Assembly (NCBI GenBank): GCA_031257725.1
Contig: JAIROD010000266.1
Coordinates: forward strand, 1-9,583
Source of the DNA: Planctomycetaceae bacterium
GTDB taxonomy: Bacteria > Planctomycetota > Planctomycetia > Pirellulales > Thermoguttaceae
Length of the DNA stretch: 9,583 nt
Direction: 5' to 3'
Shown in pieces: positions 1 to 5,926 of this stretch (positions are counted from its first letter, which is position 1; the number at the start of each line of letters is the position of its first letter). The notes under the pieces were generated by a model, which did not search any database, was not told the origin of the DNA, and was given only the letters and a program-made list of their open reading frames with translations. The position numbers and the translations under genes are program-made.

Positions 1-307
1 GTAACTATTCAGTCGTCAGTCTTGGCGTACTTTTTTGCTGATTATTTCCCATTTTTGGGGAACATTAGTAATCGACGGGAACGATCAAAAAATTCCGTCC
101 CGCTAGGGACGACATGTTGGTAGAAAATGGAGTCGCAACATGATTCGCGTCCCGTAGGGACGCAATGTTGGTGAATTGATCGTTGGTGTTTTTTCTACCA
201 ACATTTCGTCCCTAGCGGGACGAATGTTTTTGATTGACCTTGTTGGCTACCAAGATGTTGTCCCTACGGGACAGAAAAAGGAACATTCACCGCTACTGAA
301 TAGTTAC
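1..307. repeat. MITE-like palindromic element with terminal inverted repeats
   Basis: The two ends are a perfect 13-bp inverted repeat: GTAACTATTCAGT at 1-13 and its complement at 295-307. Inside are four copies of a unit made of a short palindrome (GTCCC-GCTA/GTA-GGGAC) followed by an ATGTTGGTAGAAA-like tail. Two are on the + strand (about 96-127 and 148-172) and two on the - strand (about 191-222 and 247-272). Segments 84-127 and 191-234 are inverted copies matching at about 40 of 44 positions, so the whole piece can fold into one long hairpin. No plausible coding frame is present. The architecture fits a non-autonomous miniature element or a large REP-like repeat. The left end coincides with the window edge, so a target-site duplication cannot be judged. 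Confidence 0.7.
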
Positions 308-570
308 AGAAAAACAATAAGGTAATAAGGTTAGTTTTGTTATTATTCTTAGGCTACTGAGGTTGTTTTGTTAGGAAAATCAGGTTGAAAATAAGGTTGT
401 TGGAATTGCATTTTGGGGTGAGCGAAAAGGTCTATGATCCTTGCCGCCCTTATTTATCAAGTTTCCCTGAACAGCAGTGCGTAAGATGAGTTAATTATTA
501 GAGATGTCCCAATAATTGATTAATGGAGATCAAATGAACCGGGGCGTTGTCCCGATAGGAATTGATACCA
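308..570. other. Non-coding spacer upstream of the ATPase gene
   Basis: No gene is visible here. The stretch is AT-rich and repeats the word ATAAGGT three times between about 319 and 395. It also carries two words that recur around the DUF1598 gene: AGGTTGAAAATAA (about 382-394; also near 6502) and ATTATTAGAGATG followed by CCC (about 496-510; also near 6522-6540 and, inverted, 8144-8160). These look like fragments of the same dispersed intergenic repeat. AGGA at 557-560 is the likely ribosome binding site for the ATG at 571. No convincing promoter was identified. Confidence 0.5.
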
Positions 571-1791
571 ATGGGAGTCCTCGAAGGATTTTGGATTCGT
601 AATTTCAAATCGTTAAAACAGGTCGGCATCGGAACCTGTTTTCCGAAATTCGTCTATATTGACGATGAAACGCAAGTGTTACCTTATCCGTTGGATTCGG
701 TAACACTCTTAATCGGAAATGCCGGAACCGGAAAAAGTTCCGCTCTCGACGCTTTTTCGTTTGTTTCCGACTGCTATCGTCATGGAGTTGATTTTGCCTG
801 CTCCAAACGCGGAGGATTCGACGCCCTCTATTCACACGGCGGAAAAGGTTCACTCTCCTTCGGTTTTCATTATCGGCAACATGAAGAGCTGGAAGCGGTA
901 ACGTATGCGTTGAGTGTTGTTTGCACCAAAAATAAGGTTCCGTTTATCGAATCGGAATTACTCGCCTATCAACGCGGTAAAGAATCATTGCCAATCTTTT
1001 TCCTGCAAAACGGGACACGGAGTATTCGTTATCTCGCACCGGATGAACGTATCGGCAACATCGAATTGACCAAAATCGAATTTACCGATTTTAGAAATCT
1101 TGGGCTTGCCTCCTTAGAATCACATCCGCGATTTCCGGTTCTGGCTGCGTTGAGGAATCTGTTTGAAAACGGGGTTTTGAGTGATTTCACCCCAGACCCG
1201 GCAAGAGGTCTCGATCGTTCACTGCCGCGCCGACATGAATCACCACGCGGTATGAATCTTTCCGGTTTGATCGGGTATGTGCTTAATCATTACGGATCGG
1301 AATGCAAAAACCTTTTTCAACGGATTGCTCCGCTCATCCCCAATGTCGAAAATATCCTAATCGATTCAACCCAAACTGATAAACCGCTTTTGACATTCAA
1401 AATGTCGGGATCAAAACAGCCGGTTCCCATTACACTCCTTTCCACAGGAACAATCCGGCTTTTGGCTTATACCATTCTTTTGGAAGAAAACGATCCCGCC
1501 CCGTTAATTATTCTGGAAGAACCGGAAAACGGACTCGATCAATTACATCGTTGGAAATTGCTTGAACATATTCACCAAGTTGTTGATAACTCGCAAAATT
1601 CACAACTGTTAATGACAACCCATCATTCAGATATTGCCGATTCGCTATATCCGTCACAGGTTTGGGTTTTTGAAAAAAATCAAGAAGGTTTTACGGTGGT
1701 GGAACGTGCGAGCGACGCTCTTGTTATTCAGGAGATGATGGAAAGCAACCAACCCATTGAACCATCGTGGTTCAGTAAACAGTTTTTGTAG
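571..1791 (+). CDS. AAA family ATPase (SMC/RecF-like, AAA_21 type)
   Basis: Predicted 406-residue ATP-binding protein of the ABC/SMC/RecF-like AAA_21 superfamily. The N-terminus (GFWIRNFKSLK) has the usual FRNFKS-type strand. The Walker A motif is GNAGTGKS (residues 49-56), an ABC-signature-like LLSTGTIRLLA lies at 289-299, Walker B LIILEEPENGLD at 312-323, and the switch histidines TTHHSD at 349-354. The insert between Walker A and the signature is about 230 residues and probably holds the arm region. No TOPRIM, HNH or other nuclease domain is visible. I chose ATG 571 over an in-frame TTG at 562 because AGGA at 557-560 is properly spaced only for 571. It stands alone, 147 bp before the next gene. 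Such ATPases occur in DNA repair, abortive infection and defence, but nothing here assigns a specific role. Confidence 0.88.
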   Translation: MGVLEGFWIRNFKSLKQVGIGTCFPKFVYIDDETQVLPYPLDSVTLLIGNAGTGKSSALDAFSFVSDCYRHGVDFACSKRGGFDALYSHGGKGSLSFGFHYRQHEELEAVTYALSVVCTKNKVPFIESELLAYQRGKESLPIFFLQNGTRSIRYLAPDERIGNIELTKIEFTDFRNLGLASLESHPRFPVLAALRNLFENGVLSDFTPDPARGLDRSLPRRHESPRGMNLSGLIGYVLNHYGSECKNLFQRIAPLIPNVENILIDSTQTDKPLLTFKMSGSKQPVPITLLSTGTIRLLAYTILLEENDPAPLIILEEPENGLDQLHRWKLLEHIHQVVDNSQNSQLLMTTHHSDIADSLYPSQVWVFEKNQEGFTVVERASDALVIQEMMESNQPIEPSWFSKQFL

Positions 1792-1811
1792 ATTTTGAAA
1801 GAATCTTTTTT
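1790..1811 (+). terminator. Weak putative intrinsic terminator after the ATPase
   Basis: A 5-bp stem (AGATT 1790-1794 with AATCT 1802-1806) overlaps the stop codon of the ATPase gene and runs into TTTTTT (1806-1811), followed by more T-rich sequence. The stem is short and AT-rich, so the call is tentative. Confidence 0.3.
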
Positions 1812-1938
1812 GTTTATTCTAACGAAAGAAGTTACCGTCTCTGTGACGATACCCCTTGCTAAGTAAAGTAAATTATCTTTATTTACTGTTTATAGTTATG
1901 TTCATCTCCCACTTAACAGTTTTCCAATCATTCGGATT

Positions 1939-2253
1939 ATGATCGCTGTAACGATTGAATCAATTGGGTCTTTGTCTGATCTGAAATATTTCGTTTACCA
2001 AACGCTTTGTGAGGATCATGATTTATTGATGAATGCGTTTCCAACTTCGGAAACTATCCTGAAACGCGGGAAACTTCAACCATGCGGTATTATGTTTTGT
2101 TTACACGGTCCGCGTGCGGTCAAATTCACCGCTATTTGGGAAAAAGAATCTAATCGTATTCTTTTTTACGGTCCCAACGGTAAACGATACCAACAAATCG
2201 AATTAAAAGATATTGATTTTTCTTTAGACGAGTTGACTTCAGGCAGTAATTAG
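1939..2253 (+). CDS. Conserved hypothetical protein, 104 aa
   Basis: A 104-residue soluble protein with no signal peptide or membrane helix. Residues about 48-85 (CGIMFCLHGPRAVKFTAIWE, then LFYGPNGKRYQQIEL) read as alternating short beta strands. I recall similar small planctomycete proteins with the FCLHGPR...AIWE pattern, but know of no function. The ATG at 1939 has no good Shine-Dalgarno sequence (only CGGA just upstream). The gene is 147 bp after the ATPase gene and about 260 bp before csrA, so it is probably monocistronic. Codon use resembles the neighbours and no minus-strand alternative is better. Confidence 0.75.
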   Translation: MIAVTIESIGSLSDLKYFVYQTLCEDHDLLMNAFPTSETILKRGKLQPCGIMFCLHGPRAVKFTAIWEKESNRILFYGPNGKRYQQIELKDIDFSLDELTSGSN

Positions 2254-2303
2254 CCGACAATATTATCCAATATTATCGTGTTTCGTGTTAGTGTTTTTGT
2301 CTC

Positions 2304-2333
2304 TAATGTCCCGGTAAAGGTGAAGGGACATTA
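2304..2333 (+). promoter_or_regulatory. 9-bp hairpin in the csrA upstream region
   Basis: TAATGTCCC (2304-2312) and GGGACATTA (2325-2333) form a perfect 9-bp stem around a 12-nt loop. There is no T tract after it, so it is not a classic terminator, though it lies 50 nt after the preceding stop codon. A related word, GTCCTTAATGTTCCTT, lies at 5875-5890 in the cheY-like leader, suggesting a shared dispersed motif. Role unknown. Confidence 0.4.
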
Positions 2334-2500
2334 AGGACGGAAGAGACTCATGGGACCAATAATCAAATTTGTTGGCAAATGATATTTTTTGAGATTATTC
2401 CCAAATGAGTGTTATGAACTTTTTCCCCTTTTTTTCGTATCGGACTAGGAACAGAACGATGAACTGTTGGTTGAAACAAGGTTCGCTTTTTTTAATGCAT

Positions 2501-2506
2501 GGAGGT
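2501..2506 (+). promoter_or_regulatory. Strong Shine-Dalgarno of csrA, possible CsrA autoregulatory site
   Basis: GGAGGT lies 5 nt before the csrA ATG and is the strongest ribosome binding site in the window. CsrA proteins bind GGA motifs in leaders, often overlapping the Shine-Dalgarno sequence. Further GGA words occur upstream near 2442-2450. Translational self-repression is therefore plausible but is an inference from known CsrA biology. Confidence 0.6.
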
Positions 2507-2511
2507 AATTT

Positions 2512-2721
2512 ATGTTAGTTTTGACACGAAAAGAAGGTGAAAAGATTTGTATTGGGGATGACGTGGTGATTACAATAGTGCGATCTGGCGGAGATAAAGT
2601 CCGGTTGGGAATTGACGCTCCGCCCAATCAAGTTATTCTTCGTTCAGAACTGAAAATAAAAGAACAACAGAATATGGGAACAATTACTTTAACTAATGTT
2701 AATATTTCCAAATGTTCCTGA
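2512..2721 (+). CDS. csrA: Carbon storage regulator CsrA (RsmA), translational regulator
   Basis: A 69-residue homodimeric RNA-binding protein that binds GGA motifs near ribosome binding sites and controls translation or stability of target mRNAs. The start MLVLTRKEGEKICIGDD is nearly the family consensus, followed by KVRLGIDAP (residues 29-37). The RNA-contact arginine falls at position 44 (VILRSEL), as in E. coli CsrA. The C-terminal tail after residue 48 (about 20 residues, Asn/Thr-rich) is specific to this protein. It has no neighbouring flagellar genes (often fliW or flagellin in other phyla), so its local context says little about targets. The next gene starts 12 nt downstream and may be cotranscribed. 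Confidence 0.96.
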   Translation: MLVLTRKEGEKICIGDDVVITIVRSGGDKVRLGIDAPPNQVILRSELKIKEQQNMGTITLTNVNISKCS

Positions 2722-2733
2722 TTCGTCTTTGAA

Positions 2734-3204
2734 ATGGGGTTCTGTGTGAGTCAGGCTTATCCTACATCAATCGGTTTGACTGCGGAAAATGACAAGCCGC
2801 TTTATTATTCTGTTTGGTTGATGACCGATCAAAAATGGAATGCGGCTTTTCTTCTGGGGGTTGCCCTTGCAGTGGGCGTCATTGTCTGGCAAAATACGGA
2901 GCATCTAATCCTTGAATTGATTGCGCTGTTATTTTTACTGGGAACACTGTGGCGTATTGTGGTGCCGGTTCATTTTGAACTCAATTCCAACGGCATTGTT
3001 TGCCGTTCTCTCAACCGGAACCGATTTATCGCCTGGAGTGATATTCAGAGTTATCAAATAAGACGTAACGGAATACTGCTTTTACCGCAAAACGACCATT
3101 TTTTTCTGGAAGCGTTTCGTGGTTTTTATTTATCGGTTCCGACATCGCTGATGCCCGAAGTATTATACCGGTTACGTGTTTTTGTTGATCATGTTGCCGA
3201 TTAA
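2734..3204 (+). CDS. Hypothetical membrane protein with two TM helices and PH-like C-terminal region
   Basis: About 156 residues. Two hydrophobic segments, about residues 34-52 (WNAAFLLGVALAVGVIVW) and 57-79 (HLILELIALLFLLG...), form a helical hairpin. They are followed by a cytoplasmic-type region of short beta strands (FELNSNGIVCRSLNRNRFIAWSDIQSYQI, residues 81-109). The 'neutral strand, R-x-x-x-I-x-W-S-D-I' pattern resembles bacterial PH-like (bPH) domains attached to two membrane helices, but this is pattern recognition only. The start is uncertain: ATG 2734 has no ribosome binding site, while GTG 2746 is preceded by GGGG (2736-2739) at suitable spacing. The gene begins 12 nt after csrA, so an operon with csrA is possible. 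A strong hairpin follows at 3264-3289. Confidence 0.75.
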   Translation: MGFCVSQAYPTSIGLTAENDKPLYYSVWLMTDQKWNAAFLLGVALAVGVIVWQNTEHLILELIALLFLLGTLWRIVVPVHFELNSNGIVCRSLNRNRFIAWSDIQSYQIRRNGILLLPQNDHFFLEAFRGFYLSVPTSLMPEVLYRLRVFVDHVAD

Positions 3205-3263
3205 AACTTTTGTATCATTTCACTCGATTGAAGGTTTTACATTTTGCGATTGATTTATTACAA

Positions 3264-3289
3264 CGAACAACCCCTAAAGGGGTTGTTCG
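3264..3289. terminator. Strong hairpin, likely (bidirectional) terminator
   Basis: CGAACAACCCC (3264-3274) and GGGGTTGTTCG (3279-3289) form a perfect 11-bp stem with a TAAA loop. The outer CAA/TTG (3261-3263, 3291-3293) can extend it past one bulged base. It follows the 2734-3204 gene by 59 nt and is trailed by GTTGTTAT rather than a pure T run, so termination efficiency is uncertain. Confidence 0.7.
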
Positions 3290-3371
3290 GTTGTTATAGG
3301 GAGTCGCCGAATGCGTAACATGAGTTATTAAAACCTTCCTTAACCATAACTATTAAATTTTAATACAAAAA

Positions 3372-3638
3372 ATGTTGGAACGAACACCCTATCAGAACAA
3401 GGTAATCAAACGGTATTACGACAACCGGCATGAAATCATGCAACAAAAGCTGGCGGAGTTGACGACGGATCTTTATCTGGCGGAGGGCAAAAAACGGCTT
3501 CAGATTTGGAAACGTATTACCGCGGCGTTAACCAATCTCAATGTTGATCCGATTTGTATTGAGCGGTTGGTTGCTTCAGACAATCCTTCATTGTTGGCGG
3601 AGTTTCTTGAAAAGAAAATTTATAAGAAGAAAAAGTAA
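3372..3638 (+). CDS. Conserved hypothetical protein, 88 aa, helical and basic
   Basis: An 88-residue, mostly alpha-helical, soluble protein: ERTPYQNKVIKRYYDNRHEIMQQKLAEL, then LYLAEGKKRLQIWKRITAAL, ending in a lysine-rich tail (KKIYKKKK). The opening 'TPYQ..VIK.YYDNR..I..QKL.EL...LYLAEGKKR' pattern is one I associate with small planctomycete proteins of unknown function. It has no Cys/His metal motif or membrane segment. The ATG has no evident Shine-Dalgarno sequence and lies in an AT-rich leader. It ends 1 nt before the next start codon, so the two genes are almost certainly one operon. Confidence 0.8.
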   Translation: MLERTPYQNKVIKRYYDNRHEIMQQKLAELTTDLYLAEGKKRLQIWKRITAALTNLNVDPICIERLVASDNPSLLAEFLEKKIYKKKK

Positions 3639-3639
3639 A

Positions 3640-4107
3640 ATGAAAGAATACAACTCAAACGGTATTTACTTTGGCTATCCTGAAAATTGGATTATTGAAG
3701 AGTCGGAGATGGAGACGGCGGCTGGAAGTATCCAGTTGACAAATGAGGATGGAGCATTTTGGCTGTTGAAAAAATATCCATTTGGTACGAATCCTGATGA
3801 AATTGCCAAAGAAGCTTTAACGGTTATGCAGGAAGAATATGACGATATGGAGGTGGACAGGTTTGATCGGGTTCTTTTTGACAAAACGATTACCGGTTTT
3901 GAGATGACATTTTTTTATCTTGATCTGATGAATTTTGCCAAAATTCTTTGTTTTGAGCAGGACGGTTTAACGCTTGCTGTTTTCTGGCAGACCGGTAATC
4001 AGTTGATTATCCGCAATGAGGAATCGGTTCCGGTTGAAAAAGTATTGGAAGCGGTAACGTTTTCATTGTTACAAGGGCAGTGCGAATGTCAACACCAACA
4101 TCATTGA
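3640..4107 (+). CDS. Hypothetical protein, 155 aa, DUF1795/PsbP-like pattern, His-rich end
   Basis: A 155-residue soluble protein starting KEYNSNGIYFGYPENWIIEESE, then SIQLTNEDGAFWLLKKYP. The 'F.YP..W....' opening and alternating beta strands resemble DUF1795/PsbP-like folds. This is a weak fold-level guess. The protein ends in CECQHQHH (residues 148-155), a possible metal-binding tail. I chose ATG 3640, one nt after the upstream stop. An earlier in-frame ATG at 3541 would lie wholly inside the preceding gene and add an unlikely basic N-terminus. Translational coupling to 3372-3638 is likely. A small ORF (4086) overlaps its last 22 nt. Confidence 0.78.
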   Translation: MKEYNSNGIYFGYPENWIIEESEMETAAGSIQLTNEDGAFWLLKKYPFGTNPDEIAKEALTVMQEEYDDMEVDRFDRVLFDKTITGFEMTFFYLDLMNFAKILCFEQDGLTLAVFWQTGNQLIIRNEESVPVEKVLEAVTFSLLQGQCECQHQHH

Positions 4108-4238
4108 CTCCGCGTGCAACGGCAATCCCTTCGCCAACCTTACACCAATCGGACAAATTGCAACGCCCAAATTTCTTCACAAGGTCGCCTACCTGTAATC
4201 GCCTATCTGATGAGTATTTCCCGATAATACGCTACTGA
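4086..4238 (+). CDS. Possible small overlapping ORF (50 aa), maybe a truncated gene
   Basis: An open frame of 50 codons starts at ATG 4086, inside the end of the 155-aa gene (22-nt overlap), and reads MSTPTSLTPRATAIPSPTLH. It ends at TGA 4236-4238. The stop falls exactly within the dispersed word GCTACTGAATAG (4231-4242), which is also the right end of the 1-307 element. So the frame may be the start of a formerly longer gene cut by a repeat, or just a chance frame. No family recognised. Confidence 0.25.
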   Translation: MSTPTSLTPRATAIPSPTLHQSDKLQRPNFFTRSPTCNRLSDEYFPIIRY

Positions 4239-4242
4239 ATAG
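4231..4242 (-). repeat. Orphan copy of the 1-307 element end
   Basis: GCTACTGAATAG is identical to 292-303, the right terminal region of the MITE-like element. No matching left end is visible within the preceding few hundred bases, so this is a solo end, a remnant, or a short dispersed motif. Confidence 0.45.
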
Positions 4243-4266
4243 AGACATTAAAAATTCCCCTTCTGT

Positions 4267-4323
4267 TTATTTCTCGGTACACCGCCTTATTTCTAGGTAC
4301 ACCGCCCAAAACAGTACACCGCC
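4267..4323. repeat. Tandem 20-bp repeat (TTATTTCT[C/A]GGTACACCGCC) plus a third partial copy
   Basis: Two directly adjacent 20-bp copies, 4267-4286 and 4287-4306, differ at a single base. A third copy of the core GTACACCGCC lies at 4314-4323. The first copy contains the inverted repeat CGGT-AC-ACCG. The set sits about 250-310 bp before the isomerase gene in a region with no gene (4239-4575). It could be a protein-binding site cluster or the remains of an inserted repeat. Confidence 0.6.
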
Positions 4324-4344
4324 AAAAAATCGTGAAAATTGGTC

Positions 4345-4363
4345 TTTTACATTACATGTAAAA
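4345..4363. promoter_or_regulatory. Operator-like palindrome
   Basis: TTTTACAT (4345-4352) and ATGTAAAA (4356-4363) are perfect 8-bp inverted repeats 3 bp apart, and the centre also contains the 10-bp palindrome TTACATGTAA (4352-4361). This symmetry fits a dimeric transcription-factor operator. It lies about 210 bp upstream of the isomerase start. No regulator is encoded nearby, so the factor is unknown. Confidence 0.45.
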
Positions 4364-4514
4364 ATGTTATGATTCTTCATCTTGAAACAATCACTTCACA
4401 CCATTCTGTTTTATAGACAAGCAAAAGATAAAAGATAAATCAGGATTGTTTCGTGCGGCGGTTGTCAACAATCATTTCATAAAGTATATTATTGCTTCAA
4501 CGTTTTGAATTATT

Positions 4515-4538
4515 TTAATTCATTAATTCATTAATTCA
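4515..4538. repeat. Three perfect tandem copies of TTAATTCA
   Basis: TTAATTCA occurs three times without interruption (4515-4522, 4523-4530, 4531-4538), with a degenerate fourth copy (about 4539-4547). It ends 37 bp before the isomerase ATG, in its probable promoter or leader. Short tandem repeats of this kind can change copy number by slippage. Confidence 0.7.
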
Positions 4539-4575
4539 TTCAATTCACCAAAAAATCATCAAAAAAAACAGAATT

Positions 4576-5427
4576 ATGGAACCTTGGCTCATCGGAGTTT
4601 TTGCAAGTATTGACGCAGGTCTTGGCGTTAAATTGGAAGTTGTTCGTGATCTCGGCATTAAAACCATTCAACTTCACACCCCGCACAAAGCAAACCGCAC
4701 ACCGGAAAATGCCGCCGCTTTCAAAAAACAACTTTCAGATTACGGAATTACTATCACCGCAGTTTTTCTCGGTTTTGAAGGAGAAAGTTACGAAACAATC
4801 GAAATAACCGCCCAAACAGTCGGCTTCGTCCCGCCCGCAACCCGTTCCGCAAGGTTAAACGAAGCATTTGAAATATCCGATTTTGCAACGTTACTCGGCG
4901 TAACCGCTATCGGGTCTCACATCGGTTTTGTCCCGCACGACCAAACTTCCTCCAACTACAACGAGGTGGTCGAAACAATTCGCCGACTCTGCGATCACTT
5001 GATGAAAAACGGTCAAACCTTACATCTTGAAACCGGTCAAGAATCCGTCGATTCACTGCTCGCTTTCATCAAGGATGTCCAACGAAACAATCTGTTTATC
5101 AATTTCGATCCGGCAAATCTGATTCTTTACGGAATCGGTAATCCCATCAACGCTCTCAAAACTGTCGGACAATATGTTCGTAGTGTTCATTGCAAAGACG
5201 CTGTGGAAACAACCGGTAAACCGGGAGTGGATTGGGGACGCGAAGTGCCTTTCGGAACCGGACAAGTCAACGCAGAATTGTTTCTACAAACTCTTCATGA
5301 AATCGGTTATCAGGGGGCTTTGACCATTGAACGTGAAATCCCGCAAGAACCACAACGTCAGAAAGAGGAAATCGGTCAGGCAGTTCAATTGATCTCGCAA
5401 CTCAAAACAAAAATCCTCCACATTTAA
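4576..5427 (+). CDS. Sugar phosphate isomerase/epimerase-like TIM-barrel protein
   Basis: A 283-residue protein of the xylose isomerase-like TIM-barrel superfamily (AP_endonuc_2, PF01261 type), expected to interconvert a ketose/aldose or epimerise a sugar using a divalent metal. Probable metal and catalytic residues sit at the ends of barrel strands: H115 (GSHIGF), E152 (HLETGQE), D178 (NFDPANL), H205 and D208 (VHCKD) and E252 (TIERE). The length is typical. There is no signal peptide, so it should be cytoplasmic. The substrate cannot be read from sequence. The ATG has no Shine-Dalgarno sequence and follows an AT-rich leader with TTAATTCA repeats. The next gene starts 34 nt after its stop and is probably cotranscribed. 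Confidence 0.9.
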   Translation: MEPWLIGVFASIDAGLGVKLEVVRDLGIKTIQLHTPHKANRTPENAAAFKKQLSDYGITITAVFLGFEGESYETIEITAQTVGFVPPATRSARLNEAFEISDFATLLGVTAIGSHIGFVPHDQTSSNYNEVVETIRRLCDHLMKNGQTLHLETGQESVDSLLAFIKDVQRNNLFINFDPANLILYGIGNPINALKTVGQYVRSVHCKDAVETTGKPGVDWGREVPFGTGQVNAELFLQTLHEIGYQGALTIEREIPQEPQRQKEEIGQAVQLISQLKTKILHI

Positions 5428-5461
5428 TTATTCAGGCAATTAAAACGCCAATCCAATCATT

Positions 5462-5767
5462 ATGCCCTTAGTGAAAGTTACGGTCACTCATCAACTCGGT
5501 CAGGAAAAAGCCACTGAACGCTTGAAGAAAAAACATGCGCAAATCAAACAACAGCATACCTATACGGTTACCGATCTGACGGAAACATGGATTGATCCCC
5601 ATTCGATGGAATTTTCTTTCAAAGTTTATGGGTTTTCCTTAACCGGTTCTATTCAGTCCCTTGTTGATACCGTGATGATCTCCATTGATCTGCCTGTTGC
5701 CGCCATGCTGTGGAAACACTCCATCGAAAGTCAAATCAAAAAAGAACTTGTCCAGGTTTTAAGTTAA
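5462..5767 (+). CDS. Polyhydroxyalkanoic acid system family protein (PHA_gran_rgn-like)
   Basis: A 101-residue soluble protein. The opening VKVTVTHQLGQEKATERLKK (residues 4-23), a central strand region (MEFSFKVYGFSLTGSIQSL) and the closing helix (HSIESQIKKELVQVL) follow the layout of PF09650 'putative polyhydroxyalkanoic acid system' proteins: a beta strand, H-x-L/E-A helix, 'F...G...G.I', 'V.I...LP...' and an amphipathic C-terminal helix. In proteobacteria these associate with PHA granule loci. No phaC or phasin gene is present here, so the PHA link is a family label rather than a demonstrated role. The ATG lacks a Shine-Dalgarno sequence. It lies 34 nt after the isomerase gene. Confidence 0.78.
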   Translation: MPLVKVTVTHQLGQEKATERLKKKHAQIKQQHTYTVTDLTETWIDPHSMEFSFKVYGFSLTGSIQSLVDTVMISIDLPVAAMLWKHSIESQIKKELVQVLS

Positions 5768-5776
5768 AGTCCTTGC

Positions 5777-5793
5777 TAAAAATCCGATTTTTA
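5777..5793. terminator. AT-rich hairpin after the PHA-type gene
   Basis: TAAAAATC (5777-5784) and GATTTTTA (5786-5793) are perfect inverted repeats with one base between them, starting 10 nt after the stop at 5767. The 3' arm is T-rich. It has little GC, so it is a weak or bidirectional terminator candidate. Confidence 0.4.
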
Positions 5794-5813
5794 ATCAATT
5801 CAAATCCAACTAA

Positions 5814-5843
5814 TTGACATTAACTAATGAGAATCTCTATAAT
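5814..5843 (+). promoter_or_regulatory. Sigma-70-type promoter of the CheY-like gene
   Basis: A perfect -35 box TTGACA (5814-5819) and a perfect -10 box TATAAT (5838-5843) are separated by 18 bp. Transcription would start near 5850, giving a leader of about 77 nt before ATG 5927. This is the clearest promoter in the window. Confidence 0.8.
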
Positions 5844-5926
5844 TAAGAATCATTTGTCCCAATTAGTCCCTAATGTCCTTAATGTTCCTTTAACAAATTA
5901 AATATCCTTCCCTTACGAGGTAAAAC

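Noticed and set aside
571..2253. Two-gene defence system (ATPase plus 104-aa protein)
   Set aside because: There is no nuclease or effector motif in the small protein, a 147-bp gap with a possible terminator separates the genes, and no other defence genes are nearby.
3541..3639. Upstream ATG extending the 155-aa protein by 33 residues
   Set aside because: It would overlap the 88-aa gene almost entirely in another frame. ATG 3640 follows the upstream stop by 1 nt, as in a normal operon.
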